Notes: generated from the sequence alone by a model not told the origin. A stretch of DNA of 24,580 bases from Bordetella parapertussis (GCA_945870465.1 CAMBSS010000050.1:1-24580), one strand, 5' to 3'; positions 1 through 8,098 are shown, counted from the stretch's first letter. Translations and numbers: made by a program.

Positions 1-236
1 TCCATGGCGATGGTGCCGCCCGCGCCGGGCCGGTTGTCCACGACCACCTGCTGGCCCCAGCTCTGGCTGAGTTTCTGCGCGACGATGCGCGCCATGATGT
101 CGGTCTGCCCGCCGGCCGACGCCTGTACCACGAAGCGTATGGGTTTCGAAGGGTACGCTTGCGCCATCGCAGCCAACGGCGCGCAACACGCGGTTGCGCA
201 AGAGATCAAGAGCAGCCCGCACCACGGCATTTTCAT
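1..236 (-). CDS. Bug-family TTT substrate-binding protein, N-terminal part (cut by window edge)
   Basis: This is the N-terminal 78 codons of a periplasmic solute receptor of the Bug/TctC family; the rest lies beyond base 1. The start chosen is the ATG at 236, with a second in-frame ATG two codons later. A signal peptide of about 26 residues ends near LAAMAQA. The family hallmarks follow: YPSKPIRFVV, a glycine-rich loop with an aspartate (GGQTDIMARIVAQKL), and the motif VVVDNRPGAGG. Members bind carboxylates or similar small anions for TTT transporters or for signalling. No TctA or TctB membrane gene is visible nearby. It diverges from the IclR regulator at 444, which may control it. Family assignment is firm; the ligand is unknown. 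Confidence 0.9.
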   Translation of the reverse strand, partial: MKMPWCGLLLISCATACCAPLAAMAQAYPSKPIRFVVQASAGGQTDIMARIVAQKLSQSWGQQVVVDNRPGAGGTIAM

Positions 237-325
237 GGAATACCCCACTGTTTAGCAATGCGTCCGGTCCGGGACTTGTTGTTATCCCGCGCGCGGGCAC
301 GCCAGCGCGGTGCTGGTGGACGCAC

Positions 326-351
326 ACGGTATGGTTCCACGGTATGGTTCT
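326..351. repeat. 13-bp tandem direct repeat
   Basis: ACGGTATGGTTCC at 326-338 is followed at once by ACGGTATGGTTCT at 339-351, with 12 of 13 bases identical. It lies in the predicted 5' untranslated region of the minus-strand Bug gene, just downstream of its -10. It could be a regulator site or simple slippage; no function is shown. Confidence 0.7.
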
Positions 352-354
352 GAC

Positions 355-383
355 GTATTACAATGCAATACTAAGTATGTTAA
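355..383 (-). promoter_or_regulatory. Predicted promoter of the partial Bug gene, with palindrome
   Basis: On the minus strand TTAACA (378-383) stands 17 bp from TAATAC (355-360), a good sigma70-type pair. The -10 and start region overlap a palindrome GTATT-N7-AATAC (355-371). A second small palindrome, GTATGTTAATAC, spans the -35. IclR-family regulators usually bind imperfect palindromes between divergent genes, so this is a reasonable operator region for the adjacent IclR gene. The assignment rests on position and motif only. Confidence 0.5.
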
Positions 384-443
384 TACGATAACATAGTTTC
401 TATCGTTTCCGGCCGTAGTTCAGCCCCTGACAGAAAGCCAGGC

Positions 444-1226
444 ATGCCTGTGAAAGCCGACCCGCTTTACGTTAAATCGCTCGAGAAGGCATTCCGGGTG
501 CTCGACACTTTCAGCAACGGGATTCAGTTCATGAGCCTCACCGAAATCGCGCAGCGCTGCGAGCTCGACAAGAGCGCAGCGCAGCGCTTTACGCACACGC
601 TGCTGCGGCTGGGTTTGCTCGAGAAGTCGCCCAAGACCCGCCAGTTCGCGCTCGGCAAGAAAGTCCTCGAATTCAGTTACAACTTTTTGCGCACGCATCC
701 GCTTATAGAGGCCGCCACGCCGACGCTGATCGAGCTGCGCAAGACCTGTGGCGAGCGAATCAACTTGAGCTTGTTCGACGACACTTCCATTTTGTATGCG
801 ATCAGGCAGCAGAACAAGCGTGAGTTCTTCTACGGTGCGCTGACCGGACGGCGTACGCCGGTTTTCTGTACCGCGGCCGGCCGGGCCATACTGGCCCGCC
901 TGCCCAAAGCGCAGGTAGTCGATATCATCTCGCGTTCGAAGTTGCAGCCCCTGACTCCCAAGACCATAGTTGATCCGAAGATCATCTACGCCAAGATCGA
1001 GGAGGCGCGCGCGAAAGGCTATGCAGTCTCGGTTGAGGAAACCACGATCGGCGAGCTTGTCGTCGGGGCCGCTATTCTCGATGGGGACGGGCAGCCGATC
1101 GCGGCCATTCAGATTGCGGCGTCCACCAGCGACTGGCGGCCAGCCGACTTCGAAAAGAAATTTGCCCCGTTAACCATAGAAACCGCGCAGACGCTGAGCC
1201 GGACTTCATGGTCGATGCATCAATGA
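444..1226 (+). CDS. IclR-family transcriptional regulator
   Basis: This 260-residue protein has the size and layout of an IclR regulator. An N-terminal winged helix-turn-helix (about residues 10-75) includes SLEKAFRVLDTF, MSLTEIAQRCELDKSAAQRF and a wing near LEKSPKTRQFALG. A C-terminal effector-binding domain (about 80-255) carries the family's FYGALTGRRTPVFCTAAGRAILA and the VVGAAILDGDGQPIAAIQIA stretch. Such proteins bind small metabolites, often aromatic or organic acids, and repress or activate divergent catabolic genes. It is divergent from a Bug gene, so regulation of uptake is plausible. The ribosome site is weak (CCAGGC just before ATG), but the start matches the usual family N terminus. 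Its 3' end converges with dnaE2, 25 bp away. Confidence 0.9.
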   Translation: MPVKADPLYVKSLEKAFRVLDTFSNGIQFMSLTEIAQRCELDKSAAQRFTHTLLRLGLLEKSPKTRQFALGKKVLEFSYNFLRTHPLIEAATPTLIELRKTCGERINLSLFDDTSILYAIRQQNKREFFYGALTGRRTPVFCTAAGRAILARLPKAQVVDIISRSKLQPLTPKTIVDPKIIYAKIEEARAKGYAVSVEETTIGELVVGAAILDGDGQPIAAIQIAASTSDWRPADFEKKFAPLTIETAQTLSRTSWSMHQ

Positions 1227-1251
1227 GGCTGTCCGCCGGCAGTTTTGCGCG

Positions 1252-4200
1252 TCAATGAAAATCCCGGCTCGTGGTTGCGAGCTGTCCCAGTAACGCGCTG
1301 TAGTCGACAAGCCGCTGGGCGATGAGATGCACGACTTCGCCCTGCCGCTCCAATACCCCGTAAACACCCAATAAGCGCGCGCCGAGCAGTTCGCGGCGCT
1401 GCTTTTCCACGAGGTTGTTCCACACCACGACGTTGACGTTGCCGGTTTCGTCTTCGAGTGTGACGAAGACGACGCCGGACGCGGTGCCCGGACGCTGGCG
1501 GCCAGTCACGATGCCGGCAGCGCGCGCGAGCCGGCCATGCGGAAAGCCGCTCAGTTCCGCCGCAGTGGAAAGCCGCAGGCCTTTCAACCGGCTGCGCAAC
1601 AGCGCCAGCGGATGGCGGCCGAGAGTGAGCCCGGTGCTCGCGTAATCGACGACTATGCTTTCGCCTTCGCCCGGCGCCGCGAGCGCTGGAATTGTTTCCA
1701 TGACCGGTGCGGACGCAAGCAAAGGCGCGGCCGGCTCGACGCCCGCGACTTGCCAGTGCGCCATGCGCCGGTGCCCGGCAAGCGCGGCAAGCGCGTTCGC
1801 GCCGGCAAGCAATTTCAGATCGCGTGCATCGAGTTGCGCGCGCCGTGCCAGATCGTCGATCGAATCGAAACAGTGCTGCGCGCGCATGGCGGCCCGCCGC
1901 GCGGCCGACTTTTCGGCGAAACCGATGATCCGGCTGAAACCCAAACGCACCGCCGGTTTGTCATCCATGCCGTATTCGAGCGTGCATTCCCATGCGCTTA
2001 TCGTGACGTCCACCGGCCGCACCTCGACGCCGTGGCGGCGCGCGTCCTGCACGAGTTGCGAAGGCCCGTAAAAACCCATTGGCTGGCTGTTGAGGAGTGC
2101 GGCGAGAAATGCCGCCGGCTCATGGCATTTCAGCCATGCCGAGACATAAGCAAGCAGCGCGAAACTGACCGCGTGCGATTCGGGAAAACCGTATTCGCCG
2201 AAGCCGAGTATCTGGCGATAGATTTGTTCCGCGAACTCGCGCTGGTAGCCGTGCGCGAGCATTCCGGAAATGAGGCGTTGCTGCAGGTGCTGCAGCCCGC
2301 CTTTGCGCTTCCATGCCGCCATCGAGCGCCGCAGCAGGTCGGCTTCGCCCGGCGTAAAACCGGCGGCGACCACCGCGAGCTGCATGACCTGTTCCTGGAA
2401 TATCGGCACGCCGAGCGTGCGCTCGAGCACGCCCCGTACGGCTTCGCTCGGATAACTTTCTTTCTCGAGCCCCTGCTTGCGGCGCAAATAGGGATGCACC
2501 ATGCCGCCCTGGATCGGGCCGGGACGCACGATCGCGACCTCGATCACGAGGTCGTAGAATTTATCCGGCCGCAAGCGCGGCAACATGCTCATCTGCGCGC
2601 GCGACTCGATCTGGAACACGCCGACCGTATCGGCGCGCCTGATCATGGCATAAACCTCGGGATCTTCGGACGGAATAGCGGCCATTTTGAACTGCGCGCC
2701 GCGCCGCGCGCTGATCATGTCGAGGGCGCGGCGGATGGCGGACAGCATGCCAAGAGCCAGCACGTCGACTTTCAGCAAACCGAGCGCTTCGAGATCGTCC
2801 TTGTCCCATTGGATCACGCTGCGGTCCGGCATCGCGGCGTTTTCGATCGGCACCAACCGCGACAATGGCCCGCGCGAAATCACGAAACCGCCGACGTGCT
2901 GCGACAAATGGCGCGGGAAACCGATGAGTGTGTCGACGAGGGAAATCAGGCGTGCGATCTGCGGACTCGCGGGATCGAACCCGGCTTCCGTGAGCCGCTG
3001 CGGCAGCGCTTCCCGGTCGTCCCACCACGCCAGCGATTTGGCGAGCCGGTCGAGTTGCGCGGGATCGAAGCCGAGTGCTTTGCCGACGTCACGCAGCGCG
3101 CTCTTCGAGCGATAGCTGATGACGGCGGCGGCGAGGGCAGCGCGGTCGCGGCCGTATTTTTTATAGATGTACTGGATCACCTCTTCGCGGCGCTGGTGCT
3201 CGAAATCGACGTCGATATCGGGCGGCTCGTCGCGTTCCCGCGAAACGAAACGCTCGAACAATACGCTCATGCGCGCGGGATCGACCGCGGTGATGCCCAG
3301 TGCGTAGCACACCGCCGAGTTGGCGGCGGAGCCGCGGCCCTGGCACAGGATATTTTCGCTGCGCGCGAACCTGACGATGTCGTGGACGGTGAGAAAAAAT
3401 GGCTCGTATGCCAATTCCGTTATCAGTGCGAGTTCGTGCTCTATGAGTTTGCGTACCTTGTCGGAAGTCCCGCCAGGAAAACGCTCGCGCAAACCTTCTT
3501 CGGTCAGCAGGCGCAGGTAAGAAGCCGGCGTGTGGCCGGCGGGCACCAGTTCCTCCGGATATTCGTAGCGCAGACTGGCGAGCGAGAAGTCGCAGCGCTC
3601 GGCGATGCGCACGCTCTCAGCGAGGAGCTCAGCGGGATAAATCTGCGCCAGCCTCACGCGCAGGCGCAGATGACGTTCGGCGTTGGCATACAGCGCGTGT
3701 CTGGCGTCGGCGACGGTGGTGTTAAGGCGCACCGCGGTCAGCAGGTCCTGCAAGGGGCGGCGCGAACGCACGTGCATGTGCACGTCGCCTGCCGCGACCA
3801 GCGGCAAACCGCAGGCAAGGCCGAGTTCGCGCAGGCGGTCGAGCCGGGTGCGGTCGTCGGGCCCGCACAGGAGCTCCGCCGCTAACCAGGCGCGGCCGGC
3901 AAAGCGGTCGGCGATGTGGCGTGCCGCTTGAGCGTCCGGTTCCTGATCGGGAATCAACAGCGCGAGGCAACCGCCGGCGCCGCGATCAAGATCGGCCCAG
4001 TCGAGGCGGTAACTGCCTTTCGCGCTGCGCCCGCGCGCGGTGGTGATGAGTTGCGACAAATCGCCGTAGGCCGCGCGATCGGTCGCGAGCAGCACGATGC
4101 GAGGTCCGCCGGCAATCCGGAACTCGGCACCAATGATGAGTTTTAATTTGTGCTCTTTGGCCGCGAAATGCGCGCGCACTGCGCCTGCAAGCGAGCACTC

Positions 4201-4347
4201 GTCGGTGATGGCGAGCGCCGTGTAATTGAGTTGCGCCGCGCGCGCGGCAAGTTCTTCAGGGCGCGAGGCGCCGCGCAAAAAAGTGAAATTGCTGACGCAG
4301 TGCAACTCGGCGTATTCGGGTAACTGCGCCGGCGGTGCGGGAAGCAT
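1252..4347 (-). CDS. dnaE2: Error-prone DNA polymerase III alpha subunit DnaE2 (ImuC)
   Basis: This is the catalytic polymerase of the SOS mutasome, which copies past DNA lesions with ImuA and ImuB. The 1031-residue length is normal for DnaE2 and shorter than replicative DnaE. The N-terminal PHP domain begins LHCVSNFTFLRGAS (residues 15-28); HCV replaces the metal-binding HxH, as is common in the error-prone branch. The C-family palm has GRGSAAN at 337-343 and the catalytic aspartates in PDIDVDFE at 376-383. An OB-fold lies near the C terminus (VFVTLEDETGNVNVVVWNN), and the protein ends in the typical SRDFH. It is the last gene of the damage-inducible operon, 22 bp after imuB. The start at 4347 has only a weak ribosome site, so coupling to imuB is possible. 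Confidence 0.96.
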   Translation of the reverse strand: MLPAPPAQLPEYAELHCVSNFTFLRGASRPEELAARAAQLNYTALAITDECSLAGAVRAHFAAKEHKLKLIIGAEFRIAGGPRIVLLATDRAAYGDLSQLITTARGRSAKGSYRLDWADLDRGAGGCLALLIPDQEPDAQAARHIADRFAGRAWLAAELLCGPDDRTRLDRLRELGLACGLPLVAAGDVHMHVRSRRPLQDLLTAVRLNTTVADARHALYANAERHLRLRVRLAQIYPAELLAESVRIAERCDFSLASLRYEYPEELVPAGHTPASYLRLLTEEGLRERFPGGTSDKVRKLIEHELALITELAYEPFFLTVHDIVRFARSENILCQGRGSAANSAVCYALGITAVDPARMSVLFERFVSRERDEPPDIDVDFEHQRREEVIQYIYKKYGRDRAALAAAVISYRSKSALRDVGKALGFDPAQLDRLAKSLAWWDDREALPQRLTEAGFDPASPQIARLISLVDTLIGFPRHLSQHVGGFVISRGPLSRLVPIENAAMPDRSVIQWDKDDLEALGLLKVDVLALGMLSAIRRALDMISARRGAQFKMAAIPSEDPEVYAMIRRADTVGVFQIESRAQMSMLPRLRPDKFYDLVIEVAIVRPGPIQGGMVHPYLRRKQGLEKESYPSEAVRGVLERTLGVPIFQEQVMQLAVVAAGFTPGEADLLRRSMAAWKRKGGLQHLQQRLISGMLAHGYQREFAEQIYRQILGFGEYGFPESHAVSFALLAYVSAWLKCHEPAAFLAALLNSQPMGFYGPSQLVQDARRHGVEVRPVDVTISAWECTLEYGMDDKPAVRLGFSRIIGFAEKSAARRAAMRAQHCFDSIDDLARRAQLDARDLKLLAGANALAALAGHRRMAHWQVAGVEPAAPLLASAPVMETIPALAAPGEGESIVVDYASTGLTLGRHPLALLRSRLKGLRLSTAAELSGFPHGRLARAAGIVTGRQRPGTASGVVFVTLEDETGNVNVVVWNNLVEKQRRELLGARLLGVYGVLERQGEVVHLIAQRLVDYSALLGQLATTSRDFH

Positions 4348-4369
4348 GGTGCATCAGCTGCGCATCAAC

Positions 4370-5797
4370 TCAGCTGAACACGCCGTGCAGATACCAGCCG
4401 CCGGGCGCGCGGCGTTCGCGGTATATCCATAACGTCGCGTGATCGGGTGTTTGCGCGACAAAGTAATCGCGTTTGACGTCGTCGTCGTCCCACCAGCCGG
4501 ATTCGATGCGTTCGGGCCCGGCGAGAAACGCCAGCGCGTTTTCACGGTACTGCGGCCGCGTGGCGATTTCGGGCAGCGGTTGCGGAGCGGAGAGCAGCCA
4601 CAGCGGGCGCGCGCCGGACGCGGGTGCTGAGCTCGCGGTGCCGGGCGGGGCCGTACGCCAAGCGCGTTCGGGGCGGTGTTCAGCCTGTGTTGCCAGGCCG
4701 TGCACCGCATTTGAACCCAGCCGCGCGCGCAGGCGCTCGACCAGTTTTTGCCATTCGCCTTGCGCGCCATCGCGGCTCGGGAAAAGCTCGCGGTTTTCTT
4801 CCGCCAGCACGAGGATGTCGTTGGCTTCGATGCGCAGCGCAAGCGCGGGCGCCGGCAACACCAGTGCCGCCAGCCGTTCGCGTGCGAGCAGCGTCAGGTG
4901 CTTCACGTCGCGCGTCGGCGTAACCAGTCCGATCTCGATACGCGTGGGGGCACAGCGTTCATGCATGAGGGTAAGAGTGAAACGCTGCACACCGCCGTTA
5001 CGTGTCGCCAGAAAACCCGTGAGTTGATTGAGCAGGCGGTTGGCCGCGAACAGCAGGGCTTCGCTGTTTGAGATTGGCACGGCGAGTTCGAGCCGGGCGT
5101 CGAATTGCTCGGGCGGGGTGAAAAACTGACGCGGCGCCGGCAGCCGGCCCAGTGCGCGGTCCACGGTGTCGAGCAGCGGTTGACCGCAGCGGCGGGCGAG
5201 GCCATCGCGCGGCAGCGCCAGCAGATCGCCGACGCGCCTGACGCCGACCGCGTGCAGCGTTTGTGCCGTGCGCGCATCGCATTCGAGTGCAGAGAGCGGC
5301 AGCGTGGCGACGACTGCTTCGAGCGCGCGCTTGCAATTAATGATTTTTTGCATGCGGGCGCGCGCAAGCAACAGGGCCGCCGTGGCCGTGGGTGCGCAGG
5401 CCATCGTCGCGGTATAGCCCATGTCATCGAGGCCGCGCTTTAACGTTTGCAGGATAGGACGGATGCCGCCGAAGAAGCGCAGGCTGCCCTCGATATCGAG
5501 CAAAAGCGCGCGCGGCGACTCCAGAGAAACGTTGGGCGTGAACTGTCCGGCCCACGCGGCGAGCGTGGCCAGCGTTGCGGTTTCGGCGGACGCATCGCGC
5601 AACCGGTAATTGAGCCGCGGGGAGAGCGCGCATGCCGCCGACAGGCGCATGCCGGCGCGCACACCGAGGGCGTGTGCTGGCTGGTTGCAGACCAGCACAT
5701 CGGTGCCGTCGGCGATCGCCCACGGTTCGGAGTGCGCGGAAGCTAACGCAAACGTTTCAAGCGGCAGACAGGGAAAGTCGAGTGCTATCCATAGCAT
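4370..5797 (-). CDS. imuB: ImuB, Y-family polymerase-like mutasome hub protein
   Basis: ImuB is a Y-family polymerase relative that links the mutasome to the beta clamp and is usually considered catalytically inactive. The ATG at 5797 gives 475 residues beginning MLWIALDFPCLPLETF, the standard ImuB N terminus. A longer in-frame reading from further upstream would add about 50 low-complexity residues encoded by repeat DNA, so I rejected it. Recognisable parts are LLLDIEGSLRFFGG near residues 98-111, the fingers/helix-hairpin-helix region with VRRVGDLLALPRDGLARR, and the characteristic end RERRAPGGWYLHGVFS. The Shine-Dalgarno is poor (TGGACC about 9 nt upstream). A 192-bp gap with hairpins separates it from imuA, and dnaE2 follows after 22 bp. 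Confidence 0.95.
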   Translation of the reverse strand: MLWIALDFPCLPLETFALASAHSEPWAIADGTDVLVCNQPAHALGVRAGMRLSAACALSPRLNYRLRDASAETATLATLAAWAGQFTPNVSLESPRALLLDIEGSLRFFGGIRPILQTLKRGLDDMGYTATMACAPTATAALLLARARMQKIINCKRALEAVVATLPLSALECDARTAQTLHAVGVRRVGDLLALPRDGLARRCGQPLLDTVDRALGRLPAPRQFFTPPEQFDARLELAVPISNSEALLFAANRLLNQLTGFLATRNGGVQRFTLTLMHERCAPTRIEIGLVTPTRDVKHLTLLARERLAALVLPAPALALRIEANDILVLAEENRELFPSRDGAQGEWQKLVERLRARLGSNAVHGLATQAEHRPERAWRTAPPGTASSAPASGARPLWLLSAPQPLPEIATRPQYRENALAFLAGPERIESGWWDDDDVKRDYFVAQTPDHATLWIYRERRAPGGWYLHGVFS

Positions 5798-5825
5798 GAT
5801 GATTGGTCCAGGTTTGTTAGTTACG

Positions 5826-5847
5826 AAACCGCTCGACAGAGCGGTTT
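5826..5847. terminator. Perfect hairpin in the imuA-imuB gap (terminator- or attenuator-like)
   Basis: AAACCGCTC and GAGCGGTTT form a perfect 9-bp stem with the 4-base loop GACA. Followed on the plus strand by a short T run and on the minus strand by TTTCGT, it resembles a weak intrinsic terminator. It sits 29 bp upstream of the imuB start inside a presumed operon, so it may attenuate imuB-dnaE2 transcription or stabilise an mRNA end. Confidence 0.5.
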
Positions 5848-5859
5848 TGCTCGAAGCTC

Positions 5860-5884
5860 CCCTCTCCCTCGCTGAGGGAGAGGG
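5860..5884. repeat. GC-rich REP-like palindrome
   Basis: CCCTCTCCCTC, loop GCT, GAGGGAGAGGG form a perfect 11-bp stem. This CCCTCTCCC/GGGAGAGGG type resembles dispersed palindromes common in betaproteobacterial intergenic DNA (recalled, not searched). A related half, CCCTCACCCCGCGCCCGCG, lies at about 6024-6042 and is translated as the C-terminal end of ImuA. Confidence 0.6.
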
Positions 5885-5905
5885 CACGCCGGAGCGCGAA
5901 GCAGG

Positions 5906-5983
5906 GACCCGTTTACGGGATGCGACGGCGCAGGCGCGCATAAGCACGCGGATGTCCGGTACGTTGCATCCCGTTGCGGGGTC
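5906..5983. repeat. Imperfect inverted repeat, possible MITE-like remnant
   Basis: The 22-bp arms at 5906-5927 and 5962-5983 match at 17 of 22 positions when one is reverse-complemented; the core CGGGATGC is shared. They enclose 34 bp. With the adjacent palindrome this suggests a short, non-coding inserted element between imuA and imuB. No transposase or clear target duplication is seen. Confidence 0.4.
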
Positions 5984-5989
5984 ACATCA

Positions 5990-6709
5990 TTACACTTGGG
6001 CATGGAAACTGTTCCGCCCTTCGCGGGCGCGGGGTGAGGGCATCGAGCGTGATGACGTTGCGAAATGCTCGACGATTACGCGTCCGGGTGTGACGGCAGG
6101 TGAATGGAGCAGGATGGGGGCGTTGAGGGCGGCGCCGCGGCGTTTCAATATGCGCACGGCAAGCTGACCGTGATAAGTCTGGAGATCGATGCGTAGCACT
6201 GCGCATGATGTTTCGGCGGCCGCTTGCCGCGCGCGGAACAGCACGGCGAGCACGGGGTTGTCTTCGGCAGCCAGCTGCAGGCGCCGCAGTTCGGGATATT
6301 TGATGGCGCCGGGCCACGCCAGTACCGCGCCGCAGGCCTTGGAACGCAGCGCCTGTTCTGTGGCCCATAAAGTTTCACGCGGCGCGCGGGTGGTGACGAT
6401 GACGACGCGCTCGAGATCGATGCCGATGGCGGCCAGCGCCGGTGCGTACGGCATGTGAGGCGGCGCGATCCACACCAGAGTGCGTTTTTGCGCCGACAGC
6501 GCGGCCAGTGCTGTTCCCAATATGCGCAGCTCGCCTATGCCGGTATGCCGCGGCAGGATTTCGGTCAGCGCCGCGGTTGGCCAGCCGCCGCCGGGCAGCT
6601 CCGCGTCGAGTTCGGCAAAACCGGTCGGTATGCTCGAACTCGTAACGCGGCTCAACTGGTTGCCGCGCCAGATCGCGGAGTGGGCGAGTACCGCAGCGAG
6701 GGCGTTCAC
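5990..6709 (-). CDS. imuA: ImuA, RecA-like mutasome accessory protein
   Basis: ImuA is a RecA-fold protein that works with ImuB and DnaE2 in damage-induced mutagenesis. The chosen GTG start at 6709 shares GTGA with the lexA stop, a classic coupling overlap, and gives 239 residues. Supporting motifs are [26 protein letters not shown] near the N terminus, [20 protein letters not shown], and [23 protein letters not shown], all in the usual ImuA order. A longer in-frame reading continues antisense-like into lexA and is not credible. The last 20 or so residues (from about [12 protein letters not shown]) are encoded by REP-like repeat DNA, so the native C terminus may have been replaced. Confidence 0.92.
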   Translation of the reverse strand: MNALAAVLAHSAIWRGNQLSRVTSSSIPTGFAELDAELPGGGWPTAALTEILPRHTGIGELRILGTALAALSAQKRTLVWIAPPHMPYAPALAAIGIDLERVVIVTTRAPRETLWATEQALRSKACGAVLAWPGAIKYPELRRLQLAAEDNPVLAVLFRARQAAAETSCAVLRIDLQTYHGQLAVRILKRRGAALNAPILLHSPAVTPGRVIVEHFATSSRSMPSPRAREGRNSFHAQV

Positions 6710-7308
6710 AGCGTGCCGTTGCGGATGACGCCGACCGCAATGCCTTCGATTTCGAGCGGGGTGCGGTTGAGATCGACCTCGATGATTTTGAAATCCGGGT
6801 TCTCGGGTATCAATTGCACCTGGTTGCCGCGGCGGCGGAAACGCTTGACCGTGACTTCGTCGTGCAGCCGCGCGACCACCACCTGGCCTGAACGTGCTTC
6901 CTGCACGCGATGCACGGCGAGCAAGTCGCCGTCGAGGATGCCGGCATCGCGCATGCTCAAGCCGCGCACTTTCAACAGGTAATCGGCGCGCGGCTTGAAG
7001 AGCTGCGCATCGACCTGACAATGCATTTCGATGTTCTCGACCGCAAGCAACGGGCTGCCGGCGGCCACGCGCCCGATCAGCGGCAATCCCAAATCCTCTT
7101 CTATCAGGCGAATCCCGCGCGAAGCGCCGGCCAGCATTTCGATGGCGCCTTTGCGTACCAGCGTGCGCAGATGTTCCTCCGCGGCGTTGGGCGAGTTGAA
7201 ACCCATTGCGCGGCAGATGTCGGCGCGCGTCGGCGGAAAGCCGGAATCCGCGATGAACTCGCGGATCATGCGCAGGATTTCCTGCTGGCGTTTGGTCAGT
7301 TCATCCAT
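6706..7308 (-). CDS. lexA: LexA SOS repressor
   Basis: This 200-residue protein is a standard LexA. The start [12 protein letters not shown] at 7308 matches the family; twelve further upstream codons do not. The DNA-binding helix reads [19 protein letters not shown] (39-57), close to the Escherichia coli recognition helix, which predicts binding to CTGT-N8-ACAG. The self-cleavage site is A83-G84 in VAAGSP, and the Ser-Lys pair is S118 (GLSMRDAG) and K155 (VTVKRF). RecA filaments trigger this cleavage after DNA damage. It overlaps imuA by 4 bp and follows the Myb-like gene by 95 bp. No LexA box was seen directly before it; the box at 7873 would control it by readthrough. Confidence 0.96.
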   Translation of the reverse strand: MDELTKRQQEILRMIREFIADSGFPPTRADICRAMGFNSPNAAEEHLRTLVRKGAIEMLAGASRGIRLIEEDLGLPLIGRVAAGSPLLAVENIEMHCQVDAQLFKPRADYLLKVRGLSMRDAGILDGDLLAVHRVQEARSGQVVVARLHDEVTVKRFRRRGNQVQLIPENPDFKIIEVDLNRTPLEIEGIAVGVIRNGTL

Positions 7309-7403
7309 CGCGGTTTTCCAATAGGTTCGGGTAAAGGCTGGCAAGAGACCGGCGGAAGCTCCCTTTCCGGCCGGCCTCCCGTTTCGCCCACTCGTAAGTA
7401 CTC

Positions 7404-7817
7404 TTAATGTTGTGCCGAGTAAGTCGCGGTGTCGGAGGCGACTTTGCGCCCGTGCATATTGGCGGGCTGCTCGATTTTGCCGAGCTTGGCGAGGCGCACT
7501 TCGATCGCGAAACGCGAGCGCTGGTGCGCGGTGGCCAGTTCGAGGATTTTCTTGCCGGCGTCGAAGGCGGCGGCGAGCGCCTTATCTTCATCGTCCGTCC
7601 ACGGCTTGCCGGAATTCGACGGCGCGTTTTCGGCTGCCGCGGCAGCGCGCGGTTTGGACGCGGCCGGCGGCGCATCGAGCGCGCGCAGCGCGACGAACAG
7701 CGCGCGCACGGTGTCGGGATGCTGGTAGGGACTGTCGGCGCCGAACGCTTTGCCGGTGTGCGGATCGATGCCGTCGGCGAGTTGCTGGATGATCTTCAGT
7801 GCGTCTGCTTTTTCCAT
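7404..7817 (-). CDS. Small Myb/SANT-like helix-turn-helix protein, first gene of the SOS operon
   Basis: I do not recognise a named gene. The 137-residue protein starts at the ATG at 7817 behind a good AGGAG site. Its N-terminal part (1-50) reads [20 protein letters not shown] and [19 protein letters not shown], a pattern seen in conserved hypothetical proteins. An alanine-rich linker (51-72) follows. Residues 73-113 ([18 protein letters not shown], then [23 protein letters not shown]) look like a Myb/SANT-type trihelical domain. A perfect LexA box overlaps its promoter, so it should be DNA-damage induced and may be the first cistron of the lexA-imuA-imuB-dnaE2 transcript. A role in DNA repair or mutasome assembly is inference from context. 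Confidence 0.8.
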   Translation of the reverse strand: MEKADALKIIQQLADGIDPHTGKAFGADSPYQHPDTVRALFVALRALDAPPAASKPRAAAAAENAPSNSGKPWTDDEDKALAAAFDAGKKILELATAHQRSRFAIEVRLAKLGKIEQPANMHGRKVASDTATYSAQH

Positions 7818-7872
7818 TTGCGTCTCCTGTAGTGATGCGCTTTGCGGCGCTCTCGTGGGCCGCGGAACGATA

Positions 7873-7888
7873 CTGTAAGCATATACAG
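7873..7888. promoter_or_regulatory. LexA (SOS) box
   Basis: CTGTAAGCATATACAG is a perfect CTGT-N8-ACAG match. It lies about 56 bp upstream of the Myb-like gene and overlaps the predicted -10. The LexA encoded 565 bp downstream has the matching recognition helix, so autoregulation of the operon is expected. Confidence 0.9.
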
Positions 7889-7916
7889 TATATGTCCAGT
7901 AACGCGGAGACTGCAA
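7887..7916 (-). promoter_or_regulatory. Predicted promoter of the SOS mutasome operon
   Basis: On the minus strand TTGCAG (7911-7916) and TATACT (7887-7892) are 18 bp apart. The -10 shares bases with the LexA box, so bound repressor would block polymerase directly. The expected transcript starts near 7880, leaving a leader of about 63 nt before the Myb-like gene. Confidence 0.7.
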
Positions 7917-8075
7917 GCAGGTTTACACACGATGATTGGAGGGCATTCACCAGGCGCGCGCGGGTTCTACTATCGCCGGTAGTTAAATGCTCGGCGTACT
8001 ACAACCTCTGGTAGAACAGGGCGTGTGAATAAAATCGGACGTGGGCGCAGCCGTTGAGGGATGGCGTCAGGAATG
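7917..8075. other. Non-coding stretch between the SOS promoter and the accessory cluster
   Basis: I see no convincing gene here. A long-range inverted repeat pairs GTTCTAC (7964-7970) with GTAGAAC (8011-8017) around a 40-bp loop. The short CTAC/GTAG pairs within it could fold, but no small RNA is supported. Confidence 0.4.
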
Positions 8076-8098
8076 CTTACGACAGGGACTGTCGTAAG
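8076..8098. terminator. Perfect hairpin after the last gene of the accessory cluster
   Basis: CTTACGACA, loop GGGAC, TGTCGTAAG form a perfect 9-bp stem 25 bp beyond the Bug stop codon. There is no T run on either side, so it may be a weak terminator, an mRNA-protecting hairpin or a protein site. Its place at the end of a roughly 10-kb minus-strand cluster favours the first two. Confidence 0.5.

Noticed and set aside
1227..1251. Possible terminator between iclR-family gene and dnaE2
   Set aside because: CTG/CAG pairing around GCCGGC is too short and imperfect to call, despite a short T run.
1537..3885. A 782-codon open frame on the plus strand
   Set aside because: It is antisense to dnaE2, whose motifs and length are fully convincing. 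Long antisense frames are expected in GC-rich coding DNA, and the peptide shows no domain.
5798..5947. Upstream in-frame extension of imuB
   Set aside because: The extra 50 residues come from palindromic repeat DNA, and the family N terminus begins at 5797.
6710..7021. Upstream in-frame extension of imuA
   Set aside because: It would cover half of lexA in another frame with an arginine-rich peptide; the GTGA overlap at 6709 gives the normal ImuA start.
7309..7403. A LexA box directly upstream of lexA
   Set aside because: I looked for CTGT-N8-ACAG in this gap and found none; only a weak GC hairpin is present.
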